From positions 1 through 5,431 of the forward strand of contig CAJOEG010000154.1 of NCBI GenBank assembly GCA_905233405.1: a stretch of 5,431 bases of DNA, given 5' to 3'. The translations under genes were made by a program, and so were the position numbers. Below, piece after piece: positions 4,590 to 5,431 of this stretch. This DNA comes from an uncultured Bacteroidales bacterium (GTDB lineage: Bacteria; Bacteroidota; Bacteroidia; Bacteroidales; ML635J-15). The first letter of the stretch is position 1, and every line of letters starts with the position of its first letter. The notes under the pieces were generated by a model, which saw only the letters and a program-made list of their open reading frames with translations, searched no databases and was not told the DNA's origin.

Positions 4590-5431
4590 TGAAACGTTTT
4601 CAGCGATATGCACGCGCAGGCATTATATGTCTGTTGGTGCTCGTTTCGTGCGTGGCAATGGCTCAGAACCGAGATGTCAACAATTTGGTTTTCAGTGGGG
4701 ATAATGCCGTAAAACAGAAAAATTTCTATGGTGCAGCAAAACTCTACGAAGAAGCATTGAAGCAGGACAGCAAGATGTACGATGTTGTGTGGAAAACAGC
4801 CGAAGCCTACCGTATGGACAACGACTACGCCAACGCCTTGGTACATTATAAAACGTTGGTTGACAAGGCAGAAGACAAATATCCGAATGCAACCTACCAT
4901 TACGCCCAGATGTTGAAGTCGAACGAGGACTTTATGAGGGCGCAGTACTTTTTCAAACGTTTCATAACACTGTCAAAAAAGGATGGCTTCAAAGGTGACA
5001 AGACTTACGCAGAGCAAGCGGAACAGGAAATCCTAAACTGCGAATACGCATGGAAACAGCAGAACCATCCGCAGGCAGTGGAAATAAAGCACGCCGACGA
5101 TGGTATGAACTCTGTTTACAGCGACTTTGGAGCCTCGCTTTCGGACGGCAAGGTGCTTTTCTCGTCAATTCGTCCCGAAAGTGATTCGGGAAAAACTTAT
5201 ACATCAAAGATATACAGTACAGAGGTCGATAATTTTGCAAATGTAGCCAGTATTGACATCGACGTACTTTCTCCTGCCGACATTTCAAATCCATACATAA
5301 GCAACGACGGAAAAAAGATGTATTTTTCCATTACCGACGACTTTGCAAACGGCAACACATACATTTATATGTGTACCCGAAATGGCGACGGATGGAGCGA
5401 ACCACAAAAGTTGCCCGACAAGATAAACTCT
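4589..5431 (+). CDS. PorE-like TPR and WD40/PD40-repeat protein, probably with a C-terminal OmpA domain (partial)
   Basis: The first 281 residues; the gene runs off the right edge. The start ATG overlaps the porP stop (TAATG), indicating translational coupling. The N-terminus (MKRFQRYARAGIICLLVLVSC) has a lipobox-like LVSC with Cys21, and also a signal peptidase I site (AMA|QN), so whether it is a lipoprotein is open. Residues about 31-131 form three TPR-like helix pairs (for example GAAKLYEEALKQD and ALVHYKTLVDKAEDKYPNA). From about 165 a beta-propeller of PD40 type begins, with the typical NSVYSDFGASLSDGKVLFSS (174-193) and NPYISNDGKKMYFS (234-247). This order matches PorE of Porphyromonas (TPR, WD40, regulatory-like, OmpA-C), which partners PorP and binds peptidoglycan. 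The last domains lie outside the window. An in-frame ATG at 4571 is a less likely alternative start. Confidence 0.85.
   Translation, partial: MKRFQRYARAGIICLLVLVSCVAMAQNRDVNNLVFSGDNAVKQKNFYGAAKLYEEALKQDSKMYDVVWKTAEAYRMDNDYANALVHYKTLVDKAEDKYPNATYHYAQMLKSNEDFMRAQYFFKRFITLSKKDGFKGDKTYAEQAEQEILNCEYAWKQQNHPQAVEIKHADDGMNSVYSDFGASLSDGKVLFSSIRPESDSGKTYTSKIYSTEVDNFANVASIDIDVLSPADISNPYISNDGKKMYFSITDDFANGNTYIYMCTRNGDGWSEPQKLPDKINS

Noticed and set aside
4562..4900. 112-codon minus-strand ORF opposite the PorE-like gene
   Set aside because: The plus strand encodes a signal peptide and TPR repeats there. The antisense translation has no family features.

Overview
The window looks like chromosomal DNA from a Bacteroidota bacterium, most likely of the order Bacteroidales. 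Four things support this: a PorP/SprF-family protein, which is restricted to organisms with the type IX secretion system (T9SS); a TPR + WD40/PD40-repeat protein of the PorE/OmpA type; a secreted GLUG-type beta-helix protein; and promoter boxes of the Bacteroidetes form TAnnTTTG, with no clear Shine-Dalgarno sequences. The species cannot be told from the sequence.

Left part (about 1-2913, minus strand): one large secreted, modular GLUG/beta-helix protein whose 3' end lies beyond the left edge. The reading frame is interrupted by an apparent single-base frameshift near 1108-1150. The first part (601 aa, with signal peptide) stops at 1108. The same protein continues without any stop in the -1 frame from about 1125 to the window edge. 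Three copies of a 380-435-residue module can be followed across the shift, so this was one gene of at least about 970 codons, now either broken or affected by a sequence error.

Middle part (2914-3572): a 659-bp AT-rich intergenic region between two divergent genes. It holds a promoter for each side, a hairpin in the predicted leader of the GLUG gene, and many small repeats: two 30-bp copies of an ACGTTGC/GCAACGT palindrome, a 21-bp tandem duplication containing a TTTAGCT/AGCTAAA hairpin, two diverged ~50-bp direct repeats, a short GCCATGGC palindrome, and a tandem TTGAAC array. No convincing gene lies there.

Right part (3573-5431, plus strand): a two-gene operon with the stop and start fused as TAATG. 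The first gene is a complete 338-aa PorP/SprF-family outer-membrane protein. The second is the N-terminal 281 residues of a TPR/PD40 protein resembling PorE, whose C-terminus, probably including an OmpA-like domain, runs off the right edge. In T9SS biology such pairs link an outer-membrane protein to a periplasmic, peptidoglycan-binding partner and serve in surface presentation of secreted cargo. The divergent, very large repetitive GLUG protein could be such a cargo. That is inference, because its C-terminal sorting signal is outside the window.
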